A stretch of 45,534 nt of DNA from Phaeoceros laevis (GCA_049999765.1 JBNGIQ010008558.1:1-45534), one strand, 5' to 3'; shown: positions 22,567 to 34,393, counted from the stretch's first letter. The notes: generated by a model from the letters alone, not told the origin. Made by a program: numbers and translations.

Positions 22567-24090
22567 AATGTCACTTATAGGGAGGGGTGGGGGAGGTGCG
22601 CGGCAATTTACCCTTTTGAAAACCAATTCTCCGTTGCAGATAGAGCAGCGAAGGGGCAGTTGACGGAAAGGGTCGGCTGGGAAGACCAAGTAGAATTGAG
22701 GTGGCGGTTATCGAAGGTTCTAAAAAGAGGGTTAGAGGGTAGAAAAGAGAAAAGAGTTAGCTAGGGCTTGCTGTCTAGGCAAGCCGTGTACTGTGCCCCC
22801 AGCGTCTGCAACTGAGGTATGTAAGTATTTGTCTGTTTCCATACCTCTTGGTAGCTGGTGAGTGAACTGTGAACTCTCCATCGCAAAGTTTTCAAAAGGC
22901 AGGCTTTAGTCAGACTTGTAGTAAGAAAAATTTTCTTCTGGCTAACGTCCATGAAAGTTTATTAAATTTATTTGCTGTCTGCCTCCGCGAGGGAGCGACT
23001 TGTGCGCCCTCACGCTATGCCGTAACATTTGTAACTTGTCTGACATTAAATTGTGACATATTAGCCTGTCTTCCACGAAGCAATCGACCTCTATCCTTGC
23101 CCCAGACGTTAAACAATAAACACACACACACGTCGCAGGTGAACGACTTGTGAGAACTGGTCCATTCCGAGCAATGCTAGGACCTGATCAGGCCACATGA
23201 CGCACTGTACTTGCCAGGTGTAGTTGACCACGCCCTTATCCACACGCTAGGTGTGGGTCCATTGAGATGAAGATAGGGGCTCAAAAGTACCTCTGCTTAC
23301 ATTCGCTATAAGATGGCGCCGCTGTATTTCGCTCTTAGGCAAAAAACACCAGGCGACGTGTGAAAGCTTCAAACGGGGACCAATAACAGCGCTGCCATAT
23401 CTCCACTTGTAGCTCACGGTTGGCCCGGTTGGAGATGTCACGTAGCCTGACGTAAAGTAATATTGTCAGGTGTAACTGTAATATAAACGGCTGTCTGGTG
23501 CAAATGCGATAAAATCCACTATCCAGTGCAAATGAGATAAAATCCACTATCCACTCAGCTATTCACAACAAAGACTCTTCTCCCTACTATGTTTTTTCGT
23601 GACCCTCATTTGTCACATGTGTGGTGCGCAAGCGCAAGTACCCAGTCAATCACAATAAACCCCCCTTCCCTATAATTTGCGAATTTGGCAAGAGCTCGTG
23701 CATTGCTCACTCAACCCTTTTTAGCCCTCTGAGTACATAGACTTCAAATCGAGGTCGAGTTCTGGTTACCGGCCGTGCAAGCACAAGTAGCCCGTGGCCT
23801 AGTGGCACGCCACGGGCTGGTGTAGCTTGTGCAACCCATTTGCTGGTAAAGTAACGGGGGATACTAAGTCACCATGCATGATCTCTAACATTTGGCCCTA
23901 GTTTGTAGGATGAAGCTTACAAAATGTACAAAGAGTTTGGTAGGGCTGGGTAGCCCTTTGTACAAAGATAATCCATAAAAATTATAGACAAAGTAGAGCC
24001 GAAAGTGTCAGAAATGTCACCCAGTGAATTGACTAAGTGTTCTTCTTACCTATTAATCTTGTTCGATACATGGAAGGTTCTTAGTGGCTA

Positions 24091-24164
24091 ACAAAAGTTT
24101 CTATAATGATAAAGAGTTGTATACTCATAACAAAAGTTTCTACAATGATAAAGAGCTGTAGACT
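24091..24164. repeat. two-copy tandem repeat of about 38 bases
   Basis: AACAAAAGTTTCTATAATGA and AACAAAAGTTTCTACAATGA begin two successive copies that differ at about three positions. Confidence 0.85.
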
Positions 24165-24197
24165 CATCAATTAAAGATTTTGTATCACTACATAGTC

Positions 24198-24301
24198 TCC
24201 ATATAGTATAAAAATACCTATATGCAGCAAAAAGGAGCAATTTTNNNNNNNNNNTCCATATAGTATAAAAATACCTATATGCAGCAAAAAGGAGCAATTT
24301 T
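24198..24301. other. 10-N gap (24245-24254) with 47-base identical flanks
   Basis: The 47 bases before the gap (24198-24244) are identical to the 47 bases after it (24255-24301), and the match stops exactly at the Ns. This is the signature of two overlapping contigs that were scaffolded but not merged. The true sequence probably has one copy and no gap. Confidence 0.9.
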
Positions 24302-24618
24302 GATTTAGATCGAAGTTTGTCTTTCCTACAGGCCGTGATTGATATTTTTTGAATCAAAATAAAGAAAAACGAATTTAAAACCTATTATTGTAGTATTTTG
24401 GACCTCTTGATTTATACTTTGCATGTAGTCCATAAGAATGCACATAACATTGGTATACTGCACTTATAACATTTTAGCCCACCATACTTCAATACCAAGA
24501 TGTTACGCACTACTCTTTGTTACTCTTTATGTTCCAATACAAGGAGTGGTTAACACCTAAAGGATCAACTAGCCTAAACGGACCTCCAGTTATCTACTGA
24601 GTTACTTAACCACGTCTC

Positions 24619-24659
24619 AGTGAATTGTCTCATTGCAATTCACACTGAGACAATTCACT
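24619..24659. repeat. perfect 14-base inverted repeat (hairpin)
   Basis: AGTGAATTGTCTCA at 24619-24632 is exactly complementary to TGAGACAATTCACT at 24646-24659, with a 13-base loop. It lies in AT-rich DNA with no nearby gene. It may be a terminal part of a small MITE. Confidence 0.9.
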
Positions 24660-25735
24660 ATGTTCCCCATATCCGATGCATTAAAGTTATACCAAAATGA
24701 TCGCCTTGAAATTCTCTATTTAATGGTGTAAAAAATATTTAATCATAATTAAAAAAATTTATAAAGTGAAACGGGCTACAAAAGCCTGTGTTTTGGAGTT
24801 CTTGGAGTCACATGCCAAGGCATGTGACTTGAACGGGAAAATGTGAGCGAACCAAGAAGTTGGTCCTTTAGGGTTTAATAGTAGATGCAAGATTTGTAAC
24901 ATTATAGCCCACAATACTTTAATGTAATACCAAGATGTTATGTGCTACTCTTTGAGCTCCAAGACGAGGAGTGGTTAACAAACTTAATAGTAAGACGCAA
25001 GCTTTGTGTTCACTCTAATTTATTCCTTATTGCAGAAATAGGAGAATTTATCATTGGACAATTTAAAATGGAATGTATGGCCACACACTCTCATAATATT
25101 TGTGATTGTGGAATGATCTATTCTTGCCTACCATAAACTAGGTGGCTGGATTGCAAGCACAGAATAGAAGAGCAAATAGCATAGTGCCAAGAGTCCATGA
25201 GTCCAATAAAAATGTACCCTAAGAAATGAAGGAGGATAAGATGCAGCTAGGGGTAGCAGAGAGTTATCACCTAGTCGAGTAGATAGATACATTGATTTCG
25301 AGTAAAATAACATGAACGCCCAAGGCGGTCGAATTTCAAACAACTCAACCCGGTCTGGCGGGCTGGTGAAGTTGCTCGGTGAATTACGGTTGCATGCACG
25401 CGCGTGCGCGGGTATGTACAGTATGGGGCATTGGGGCTGCTTTGTGGAGACCGGAGTGACCGGGCACCGGCTAGGCGATGGCGGGACCCACCACCGGCAC
25501 AGTGTCCACACACGATCGCATTCATCGGCGGACGAACTCTAGAAAGAATAGAATAAATTATCGCGTCCAATAGTAGTGCATCTCTTGATTCGACACGGCA
25601 CCTTACAGGGTTACATGAGGAAATCTAGAGACTTGAATTGCCAACCACATTGTGGGTCGTTCCCAGGCCCGAAGCGACTGATAACCTGCGCCACATGAAA
25701 GTCCTGGCGGGGGGAGGTTCGGCACCGAGGCGGGG

Positions 25736-25749
25736 CCCCCCCCCCCCCC
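25736..25749 (+). repeat. C14 homopolymer
   Basis: Fourteen consecutive C residues follow GGGG. The length is likely to be uncertain in the assembly. Confidence 0.9.
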
Positions 25750-26308
25750 GTCCGTGCCAGCGTGCGGAGATGAGTGACACACACCGCTCTCCTCTCTCTC
25801 TGCCTGTCTGCATTGCGTTTGGCGAGCAAGTGGAGTGCGGTCTTCTGTCTATGTGCTGCGGGAAGGAGGAAGGCAAATCTGTGGTCACCAAATTTGTTGC
25901 AAATCGGTGGCTCTGACGGTGGATGACAGCGAGGAATTCTGTGTGGCTTGCGAGCTGAAAGGAGCTTGTTGCTGGTGATGTAGGGAACGGAAAACGGCCG
26001 TGCTGCGTGCTGCAGCTGGCGATGTAAGGGAGGGGAAGAGCGAGGGTGTGGAGAGTGGCCTGGCGGCCCGAATGCGTTGAAAGGGTTAGAGCCGTTGCTG
26101 GATTTGAGATCCCTTGCGCGTGGTGTTCCTTCGGAGTTTGGAGCATGGATCGGCTGCTTCCGGTGCTCTGCCGCTGGTTTCGTCGGAGGAGTAGCTCCAG
26201 GAGGTGGCCGCAGATCACGTAGGAGGAGCTGGTTTTGCGGACAGGAGGAAGATAGCTGCGGCGGGTAGCTCGATAGGGTGGAAGGATGGGGTAAGCGACA
26301 TCGTCCTA

Positions 26309-26327
26309 AGATGTGTAGAAGAGACAG
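26309..26327 (+). other. 19 bases matching the Tn5/Nextera mosaic end with one mismatch
   Basis: AGATGTGTAGAAGAGACAG differs from the 19-base Tn5 mosaic end used in tagmentation libraries (AGATGTGTATAAGAGACAG, from memory) only at position 10. It sits about 200 bases upstream of the LNK start. It may be residual library adapter in the assembly or coincidence. Confidence 0.5.
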
Positions 26328-26509
26328 GCGTGGAACAGTGCAGGATTAAATAGGAGGAGCTGCGGGGAATGGTGGAGCGGCGTCAAGGGGGGGAGGAGGT
26401 GAAGGAGGACAGGTTGAAGGCAGAGACAAGCGTGGAAGGAAGTAGGAGGTGACAGTAAGGTAGCTCCTGGTTGCCACGGGCCTCGGCCGTCCACCTTGCC
26501 TGACGAAGC

Positions 26510-29500
26510 ATGTCGTCGTGGGGCTTTGAAGGAGTGGACAATGCACTGAATAGCTGGTCTTCTTTGAGCCAGGTGAAGCGCACCGCCACCGCCAGCTCTC
26601 TTGTGCTCTATTTGTGTGAGCTTGCTTGAGTGAGGAAGGTGTAGAGGTTGCTTGACTGTAGGCGGTTTGAAGTTGCTGTGTTCCTTGTAGCGATGTTGGA
26701 AGTTGGCGCGGGGATACTGGGTTTCCGTACTGACGGAGTGCTTGCGTTTTTCCGGCAGTTCGATGACATGGTCTGGGATGATTTCGGGGAAAGCGGCGAT
26801 CGTCTTGTTCCCGAGCCTAACAGTCCAACAGAGAATGGCTGGGCTCAGAACGCGGACAGGAGGAAGCGGCTTCACCGTGACCCGTTCCACTCCGCGCCAA
26901 AGGCGTTTGGGCAAGTATCACAGCGCCATGGTGGAGCGCACAAGGGTGGCAAAGAGGAAAGCATGTCTGTGTTGGAAGGGTCCGCGCTGCAGCTGCATGA
27001 AGTGTCGGAAGGCTCCTTAGGGAGTGGTAGCTGGAGCGCCGGTGGAGGCGGCAGTGTGGTGACCGCCGCCGATGCTTCCGCTCAGCCTGCACCCCGGACT
27101 GTTGCTAAGGAGGAGCCCACTGCAGGGCCCCTCTGTGAGGACATGGGGTTGTATATGGATAACCCGGAATTTCCCAGTGACGAGGGCAGTTTGCTGGATT
27201 CCGCATACCCTTTCCCTCTCTCTGATGTTGGACCAACAGATGACATGGATCCATTTGTCGCTGGCAGTGATGCTGACAAGGGAGGTAATTTGCTGGACTA
27301 CAGCTGGGATAGTATTGACAACCTGGACGATGTGGATAATCTCTTTCGGTAAAGCTCTTCCTTGCCTCTGTAGAGCTCTTCATTGAAGACTACCGTGGCC
27401 ACCTTCTGCACCCCCAGTTTGCTCACCTCTCTGGTCCACGTGTTTATGTGAGTCTCTGCTGTCCTTTGAGCCCCCGCTAATTAATACAAGCCTCTTGATA
27501 CAGAAACAGCGACTCTTCTTTTGGTCAAGCACTGAGTAATACGGTTGAGGGGATGCAGTGGACAACTTCCCCTTCACGTATGCAAGATTGTGGTGCTACT
27601 ACGATTGGTGGAGGCTCTGCGTCAAGCTTGGAGTATGCTGCTGTGAAGGGTAAACTGGCGTCTTGTGATACCAAAATGGATTTTGTTCCTTGCAATGCTA
27701 GCCTAACCCTGGAGAAGAAAGAGCTGAGCTGCGTTGAACAAGCACTTGGAGATTCATCTCCAAGTGTGAGCACTCAGAAGTTGGAGCAGCAGCCTCCTCC
27801 AGGGCAATCTGAGCAGGCAACGCCTCCAGTTTCTGAAGATGCAGATACAAAGGTGAACAAATCTTTGATCTTTTGTTTTTCCTGCTTCACCATGGGTTTA
27901 GATGCGTCTTCGGTGATACTTGTTCCTTTTTCCTAACAACACCTTTGTTCCGTCCAGATGACCGAGTCATGTGGCCAAACTGAACAGCAAGGTGGGGCTA
28001 CATCAACAGGAAACGAGATCACTGAAGAAGAGGCAGGTCCTTCAACGTTGGGCACTATCGATGCTGATAAGGCTGGCTTGGCCCAGGTTTGTCTGCTTGC
28101 TCAACTTTGAGCTTGAAATGGTGCAGACGTGATTCAGTCTCTTGGCACTTTGTGTTTACAATGGTCATGCACGTGACAGGCTCATCGAGCTCGACGGCAT
28201 GCAGCCAATCGTAAGAGGAGTGAGGATAGATTGAGACGGCAATTTCCTCCTCGGAAGCTAGCCCAGAGTCCTATGTATGTTGTTCCCCATGTCCCAGAGG
28301 TGGCTGGCCAGAAAGGTTTACAGGTCCGGCTGCCTGCCCAAGTTCCACATGTGCATGGGTATGCTTCTGCTTCCCCGACAGTGATGATAGGTGATCCTCA
28401 TGTACAGTCATCCACTCGGGGGGTTTCTTACATTCATGCGGGGTATGGGCCTCCATACCACCATGTGCCTATGATGGTGAACGGGTCCTCCCAGATTCCA
28501 CAGCAGATACATCCCTCACAGCAAGTCTATGTGGGTTATCAGCAAGTGAGTTCGCATGCTCCCAAGCCAGCTCATGACCAGGCACACTTGGCACAGCTGG
28601 AGCAATTGGAACAACAAAAACAGCTGAGGCAACACCTTGACATTCCTTTACGTCCGCCTCCTACTAGCAGTCCAACAATGACTCCGCAAGAGAAGATGGA
28701 GAAACTGAGGTGGCGGCAACAAATGCAGGCTCGTCTAGCTGTGCAGCAGCAACAGCAGCAGCTTGCACAGCAGGTCGGTTTGGAACAGCTTCAAAAGCAA
28801 CAGCTTCTGCAGAATAATCAGCAGCAGCAGCAAATGCAAGGCTCTTTAGCACAACCACCTGTTGACCAACAAGACATGAAGACCGCAGGTGGACTAAGTG
28901 AAGGAGAACAAGAGAGTATCATCTTGAACCAGGACGCTTCAGCAGGCACATCCACTGGTCAAGAAGATGGGGACGACTCCTTGGAGGCAGTTGTGCTGCA
29001 ACAGCTGCAGAGTACAATGCTCAGGGTACACTATCAAAACCTCGCTGTTGAAATGGAAGATGTAAGCTCCATGATGCCTTGTGTCTGATCTTCGCTCTGG
29101 TTCACAGCTGGACATCAACACCAGGGTGTGCATTCGAGATGCATTGTTCCGGTTGGCCAGAAGTGCCATGCAGAGGCGGGCTTCTGGTGACAGCGGTAGC
29201 AGTAGTACAAGCAGTGAAGGGCACAAGAGATTGCCAGGTGGAGTAGAGTCGTCATCTGGGAGCAACGCGGCACCATCGAAGAGGGCGTCAAGGTACATTA
29301 GAGTCGTCTCCTTTGTAATGTTTCCTTCCAAAGTATGGAGTATTTGTGTTTGCGATGCACAGATCCCTTGTAGTGCTTGAAAACTGTGGGGAATAGAATT
29401 TGACATCTTGTGTTTACTCGGCCTTTCCAATTGCAGGGTTGGAAGCATCAACGTGGTGGAAACGGAAACTAATCCTATTGATAGATCAATTGCTAACTTG

Positions 29501-30263
29501 CTGTTCCATAAACGAGTTGCCCATCCACCACCAGCACCAGTCCCGTACTACATACCTGTGACCGGAGATGGCACCCCGTATGTCTTGGGCCCTCCACAAC
29601 CCTCAGGTGCAGTTGCCAACCAGTGGGGATGGCAGCCACACCTGGCACCTGGAAACTTTGCTGGCTCTCTGCAGAGTCCTTCCTCATCAGGGCCTAGCAT
29701 GACATCCACACATGACAGCGGTGCATCTGGCCCTGGGACCAGCGCTGCTCAATCACCTGGGCTCTCCGCCCTTCTGTTTGACCCTCGATTAAGTAGTCCC
29801 CGCTCATCTGTCAAGGTTTCAAGTTCGGTTGAACAGGGACGCAGGGGAGCTCCTGATGCTTCAGCCACAGCTTCTCAAGGTGAAAACTTGTGATGATTGT
29901 TGCATTTTTTGAAGTGCCATAAAAGTGGCTCACTGAAGTTCGAAATAGTTGTTCAAGGATCATTCTGATCCAATGATGTGCTCACTTTCCTTACCATTTG
30001 TCTGATCCCCAGGTAATTTCCAAAGCACAAGAGGGCACAGGTGTGAGCCAGCAGAGGGAGTGTCCGTTGAGAGACCTGATAGTGGTGGGGCACTACCAGT
30101 CGAGAAATGGAAGGTACGCGAAAAGATGGATATGTCCGTTGACAAGCCTGCTCAACAGTCCACTCGTATCGTAAAAGCAGAGACTGATAGCCAAACCAGT
30201 CAAACCGTCTCGGCAGTTGAGGCAGTTTCCAGCCAAACAGGTAATACTGGATTTTGCACCTGA
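26510..30263 (+). CDS. LNK: LNK (night light-inducible and clock-regulated) transcriptional coactivator
   Basis: LNK proteins act with RVE8-type MYB factors to activate evening clock genes and link light to the plant clock in the nucleus. Exons 26510-26572, 26759-27348, 27504-27852, 27958-28086, 28180-29025, 29108-29292, 29437-29879 and 30013-30263 give about 951 residues. Diagnostic blocks: an N-terminal FDDMVWDDFGESGDRLVPEP, YSWDSIDNLDDVDNLFR, NSDSSFGQALSNTVEGMQW, an Arg-rich RARRHAANRKRSEDRLRRQF, a Gln-rich PQEKMEKLRWRQQMQARLA, and the C-terminal LDINTRVCIRDALFRLARSA and ETETNPIDRSIANLLFHKR. Exon 1 (MSSWGFEG...) is inferred because it keeps phase and parallels the MFDWNDEE start of LNK2; otherwise the in-frame ATG at 26693 would be used. 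The exon 5 donor at 29026 aligns without gaps with LNK1; a second donor at 29062 would leave a 46-base intron. The last exon may end slightly differently if spliced at 30241. Confidence 0.9.
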
Positions 30264-32137
30264 ATGTATCTTGACATGGCAGCTCTAGGTTGGGTGAAGG
30301 ATTCAGTCTGATGGAGTAGCTTGGTGCAGGATCCTAGGTCGCCTGTAGACAACCCTGCAAGGTCTCAGCAGGACATCGAAGATAGCCAATTGTTAGGACC
30401 TTCGATCTGTGGCATAGGCTCTTGCTTTGAAGTAGGAGGAGGCCGCCACCAGAGGTGTATCTAACTACTGCGCCAGCTGGACTTCAGGAGCTTGGTAGTC
30501 TCTTACTTTCAAGGTACATTGATCTCCTCCTTATTTTGATTGAAGGTGTTATCTGTTTGTTGTGCTGACAGGTTTCTATCGTTACACACACGTTTTTTGG
30601 TCAACTCAGTTGTGGTTGGTCCTAATGTAGTTTGCATTCAACGTTTCACTTGTGTCATGTTCTTTGTGCTGAGGGTTTCAGGTTTCCCCTGTAGGCGAAG
30701 CAGCCTACCACTGTATTGTAAGCGAAGAAGCTCCTTTCTCCTGGCATCGGAAAGGCTACTGACGTACTTACAGTGGTCGTTTCTTTCTGGAGAAAAATGC
30801 GGATGGGCGTGGGGCCATTCATTTCCTACGAGTGTCTTAGGTGCTTGCTTCACAAGTAGCTTGTATTCTTAATCAGAGGAGACAGATGTCACCATGTACA
30901 GTGACCTAAGTGTTCTGGGCAGGTGTTGGACTCTTGAGAGCAGATTCCAGATCTTGACGGCCCCGGGTGCTTTTTTTCTCGAGTGCGAATGGTGGCGGTG
31001 GCAGCGGCAACTCCTCTGTATTGTAACATTACAGAACAGATTGACCTTCCACAGGAGTGTAGACGACGCTAAAACTAACAGCGGCTCAAGTTTGAGCCTT
31101 TGTGTATCAGTAGGGTGTATGACTGCTTTGCCGGTTATTATTCTTTTCAAGTACGAATAACCCCCAGCGGATATGTACATGAGAGGCATTGAGAGCCAGT
31201 GAGGGCAGTAATGTGTCAGCACCGACTCAGCAGTATTCTGGTAGACTGTAGTTCTGTTACCGCAATCATCTTCAGATGTGTAATTGATGTGTACAATATA
31301 CTCTAAAGTGCTGCCTCACGATTTTGACCTAATGTTACTCGTGGCCCAAGTAAGCCGCAAGTGCTAGTTGTCATTTGTCACGTCCGTGAGGTCCTACTGC
31401 TCACGGGTAGGGACGTCTAACTGGTAATTACCAATTGGTAAATACCAGTTTAAAACAGTAAATACCAGTTTAAAACAGTTTATACCAGGCCTCTCGAAAA
31501 TCGAAGTAACTATCGGGTAATTACCAATTGGTATAAATACCCTATTTTAAACAGATTGGGTTGGTAATTAATAATTACCACATAGTCCGTTAATAACAGA
31601 CCGGTTTGATAATTATCACATAGGAAGTTAAAAATAAATAGACTTAGTAATAATGAATTTGCTCGGTAAAATATGATAATTATTAAAAAAATAGTTTTAG
31701 ATATAGATGAAGCCGTAATATATCTCGGCCGATCGTAAATATGTTTAATCTCAATGCATAGAACATGTCAGAATGTCTATACATGAACACTAAGGGGAAC
31801 CCAAAAAAATATCCAACAAGTCTTCGGAGTTCTTCTTTGTTTCATTTTAGGTTTGGAATATTAAGCTTGGAAGGTTTGTCGATGAGAAGTTTCTACCACC
31901 CATCCCTACTCACGGGCTCAGGAGGGAACGGATTTTTAGGAAAACGTGTCACGAAATCAGGTCGTTCAAGTTCAAGTTTCAACGACATCAAGCTGGAGTA
32001 CCCTAAACCGTTGGAGTTGAAGCTTCGAGCGATCAGTTGATGATGAGTCGAAATCTGTACGCCAAGGCTGGACATGTCCGGGGATCACCACTATCTGCAA
32101 TTATGGCATCTGGCTTTCAGGTACAAGGACTCTTGGC
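30264..32137. other. intergenic between LNK and the FCP1-like gene
   Basis: The left part should be the LNK 3' untranslated region. No gene is recognised. 31420-31560 holds AT-rich repeats, annotated separately. The right end is presumably the promoter of the FCP1-like gene; I see no clear TATA box close to it. Confidence 0.5.
31422..31541. repeat. AT-rich repeat cluster with small palindromes
   Basis: TAATTACCAATTGGTA occurs near 31425-31440 and again near 31518-31533, each followed by an AATACC. AATACCAGTTTAAAACAGT is duplicated at 31441-31478. GGTAATTACC and CCAATTGG make small palindromes. Confidence 0.8.
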
Positions 32138-33541
32138 ATGATGTCGATCGCGCTCGCACCTGGAAGGGCACACGGAAGCGATGCAGAGGAGGATGAAGAG
32201 GAGGCGGCGGCGGTAACACCTCTGAGATCTGAAATGCATCCTGGTCAAGGGCTGGAGGACCGGGCTCAGTCCAGAAGAAGGAGGTTGCTGCTGGTGCTGG
32301 ATTTGAACGGGCTGCTACTGGATTCATTCGACCGCGGAGATGATCGGCCCCCAGCACTTGGGGCGGTGGTGAAGATGGCGAGGAAGTGGATATATGAGCG
32401 CCCCGGTGTGGCGGAGTTTCTGCGGTTCTGCTTTTCCAGGTTTGACGTAGGGGTGTGGTCTTGCGCTCGGGAGGAGAATGTTCACAATTATGTTGCGGCT
32501 GTCTTCCCCGAGAATCTCCAGGAGGAGCTACTCTTTGTGTGGGGGCAGAAGCATTGCACCGACACTGGAATGCGGGTGCCTGGCAACAAGGATGGCAAGA
32601 ATGTCAAGCCGCTCTTTCTCAAGGAGCTCGCGGTGCTGTGGAAGGAGTTCCCGCAGTATGGAATGACCAACACGATCATGGTGGACGACACCCCTTACAA
32701 GTCTCTCAAGAACCCTACCTTCACCGCCATCTTTCCCAAGCCGTATTCCGCTCATGATCGGGACGATGGCTTCTTGCTGCGGGAGGTTGTGCCGTGGTTG
32801 GAGGAGCTGTGTGTATCCAATGACACGGTGCAGAGTTTCGTGATCCGGAACCCGTTGGGGGAGCCGGCAATTTCTCCAAGCCATCCAGACTGGGATCTCT
32901 ACAGTGAGGTTGTCTATGCCAAGTCCTTCGAACGGCCTGCAAAGAGGCATTCTGGCAGTTCTGCTGACCCCGTGCAGGTACCAGTCCGGGCGGAGCCGCT
33001 TGATTATCGGGTACCTTCGGCTCCTCACCGCAGGACGAATCCCTTGCCCTTCCCGCTACCTCTTGGCTGGCCGGAGGTTGAGACATTTCCGTCTGCCCAG
33101 GAGCCGGCCCGGTTTGCGCCGCTGATCCCGCCCGGATTCCAGCCACGGCCCCTGGTGGTGCCTTTAATGGTCCAAGCGCAACACAACTTGCCATTGCCTA
33201 TGTTGGTTCAGCATCAGATGCAACCGGCGAGCTGGTTGGCACAGCCCGAGCAACAGCACTTGAGGTTGACCAGAGAGCAAGAGAGGTCAAGACTCTGGAT
33301 GGCACAGGTGCAAGAGGTGGCACAGATGGCGCAGCAATATTTGCAGCAGGTGCCTCAAGGAGTGCAGCAGGGTTGGGACCAGATTGGCCCTATGGCGTTC
33401 TCCCGACACTCGCAACAGCTCCCTATGGTCTATGAAACAGCCCAAGGTGACAATGTGACGCTTGCTCGGATCGAAGGCCAAAGCAGGCGCTCTAGAAGAG
33501 ACCGCCGCAACAGATCTCATCCTTACGAACATCACCGGTGA
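32138..33541 (+). CDS. FCP1-homology (NLI-interacting-factor-like) HAD protein with DLNG instead of DxD
   Basis: A single-exon 467-residue protein. A short acidic N-terminus and an Arg cluster precede the FCP1/TIM50-type HAD core. Motif I is LLLVLDLNGLLLD (Asp55, Asn57), motif II lies around VGVWSCA (Ser108), a conserved Lys follows in NVKPLFLKEL, and motif III is IMVDDTPYKSLKNP (Asp183-Asp184). Active FCP1/SCP phosphatases have DxDx(T/V), where the second Asp is the general acid-base. Asn there predicts weak or lost phosphatase activity, although plant relatives with DLNGLL or DVNGLL appear, as I recall, to be a family of their own. The last ~170 residues are Pro-, Gln- and Met-rich without a recognised domain. 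The ATG at 32138 is followed directly by a second at 32141. The nearest neighbours are unrelated. Confidence 0.85.
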   Translation: MMSIALAPGRAHGSDAEEDEEEAAAVTPLRSEMHPGQGLEDRAQSRRRRLLLVLDLNGLLLDSFDRGDDRPPALGAVVKMARKWIYERPGVAEFLRFCFSRFDVGVWSCAREENVHNYVAAVFPENLQEELLFVWGQKHCTDTGMRVPGNKDGKNVKPLFLKELAVLWKEFPQYGMTNTIMVDDTPYKSLKNPTFTAIFPKPYSAHDRDDGFLLREVVPWLEELCVSNDTVQSFVIRNPLGEPAISPSHPDWDLYSEVVYAKSFERPAKRHSGSSADPVQVPVRAEPLDYRVPSAPHRRTNPLPFPLPLGWPEVETFPSAQEPARFAPLIPPGFQPRPLVVPLMVQAQHNLPLPMLVQHQMQPASWLAQPEQQHLRLTREQERSRLWMAQVQEVAQMAQQYLQQVPQGVQQGWDQIGPMAFSRHSQQLPMVYETAQGDNVTLARIEGQSRRSRRDRRNRSHPYEHHR

Positions 33542-34237
33542 CTGCTCGAAGATGGCTACCTGGCAGGGCGTCTGAACTCCGTCGCTGGGAGTTGGCTTGT
33601 ACCATGTAGGTAGGACGCCGTTTCTATCTGTGAGATACTTCCAGCATGAAATTCTTTGCGTTGGGATCGTCAGGGCAGTGCAGTGGAGCAATAGGATGCT
33701 CAAGTCTATTGCCAGGAGGCAAGTCGGGCTTGTACACTAGCGCCAGCAAAATTTCGTGTGGCTAGTTCTGTAGTGAATCTTTGTAGACGGCATCTCATGC
33801 CTGAGTTTGTACATTATCAAGGCCGGCAACTATCTCAGTCGTAGCTTGATTCATTGATTGATTCATTGATAGCCTGAGTGTATCGATTGATTCCTAGCGT
33901 GTTTTAGAGTCCTTTTTTTTTTAAGTCTGAAGTTCAGGCAAGTTCAGGCAATGCACACGTTACTGAAGAGCCTGTCGCCACATATCTCACAATCCCAGTT
34001 GGTGTTCACAAGTCGCGTGACTCCCGTCACTTGGTAGGTAATTGTGAACTAACTGTCGACCTGGCGTTCCCGAAGGTCGCTGCCAGAGTTCTAGGGTCCT
34101 GAATCGCACGAACGATCGGTCCTGGACTGCCCGTTCTTCCACGTCCTCGTTAGATGATGAAAGGATCACCGAGGAAGCGTTTTCTTTAAGGTGAATTTTG
34201 GTGCCTGCTCTGATGTGGCCTGCATCGCAGCTCAGCA
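33542..34237. other. intergenic, 3' region of the FCP1-like gene
   Basis: No gene recognised. It contains small simple repeats (GATTCATTGATTGATTCATT near 33850 and a T run near 33915). Confidence 0.5.
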
Positions 34238-34393
34238 ATGTTTCCTTCAGGGGAGGGAAATGTATTAAATGCCAGGCAGCTGATACATGGTGAAGCAGCA
34301 GCAAGAATACTTTGCCAACGTTCCCTCAGTCCGGTCTCATCTACGTTAATTTTGGAATGTCGATCCCTTGCGAGTCTGTTCAACAGCTCTCAG
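34238..34393 (+). other. candidate 5' exon of the PPR gene
   Basis: An ATG-initiated stretch of 52 codons (MFPSGEGNVLNARQL...) ends at a good donor, TCTCAG/GTAATA. It is in phase 0, which fits an acceptor before 34702 (CAAGCAG/GTG). The downstream PPR frame has no usable ATG of its own, so an upstream exon is needed. This is the best candidate I can see, but the acceptor lacks a pyrimidine tract. Confidence 0.25.

Larger units (their letters stand above)
22567..26308. other. gene-poor, repeat-containing intergenic region
   Basis: About 3.7 kb with no recognisable gene. It is strongly AT-rich from about 23900 to 25100. It contains a two-copy 38-base tandem repeat near 24091-24164, an assembly gap with duplicated flanks, a perfect 14-base stem hairpin at 24619-24659, and a run of 14 C at 25736-25749. 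The right end from about 25900 becomes GC-rich and may be the LNK promoter or leader. Confidence 0.4.

Noticed and set aside
29026-29061. Use of the donor at 29062 in LNK
   Set aside because: It leaves a 46-base intron and a 12-residue insertion. The donor at 29026 gives a gap-free alignment and an 82-base intron.
30869-31222. 117-codon minus-strand ORF downstream of LNK
   Set aside because: It has no recognised motif and overlaps the probable LNK 3' untranslated region.
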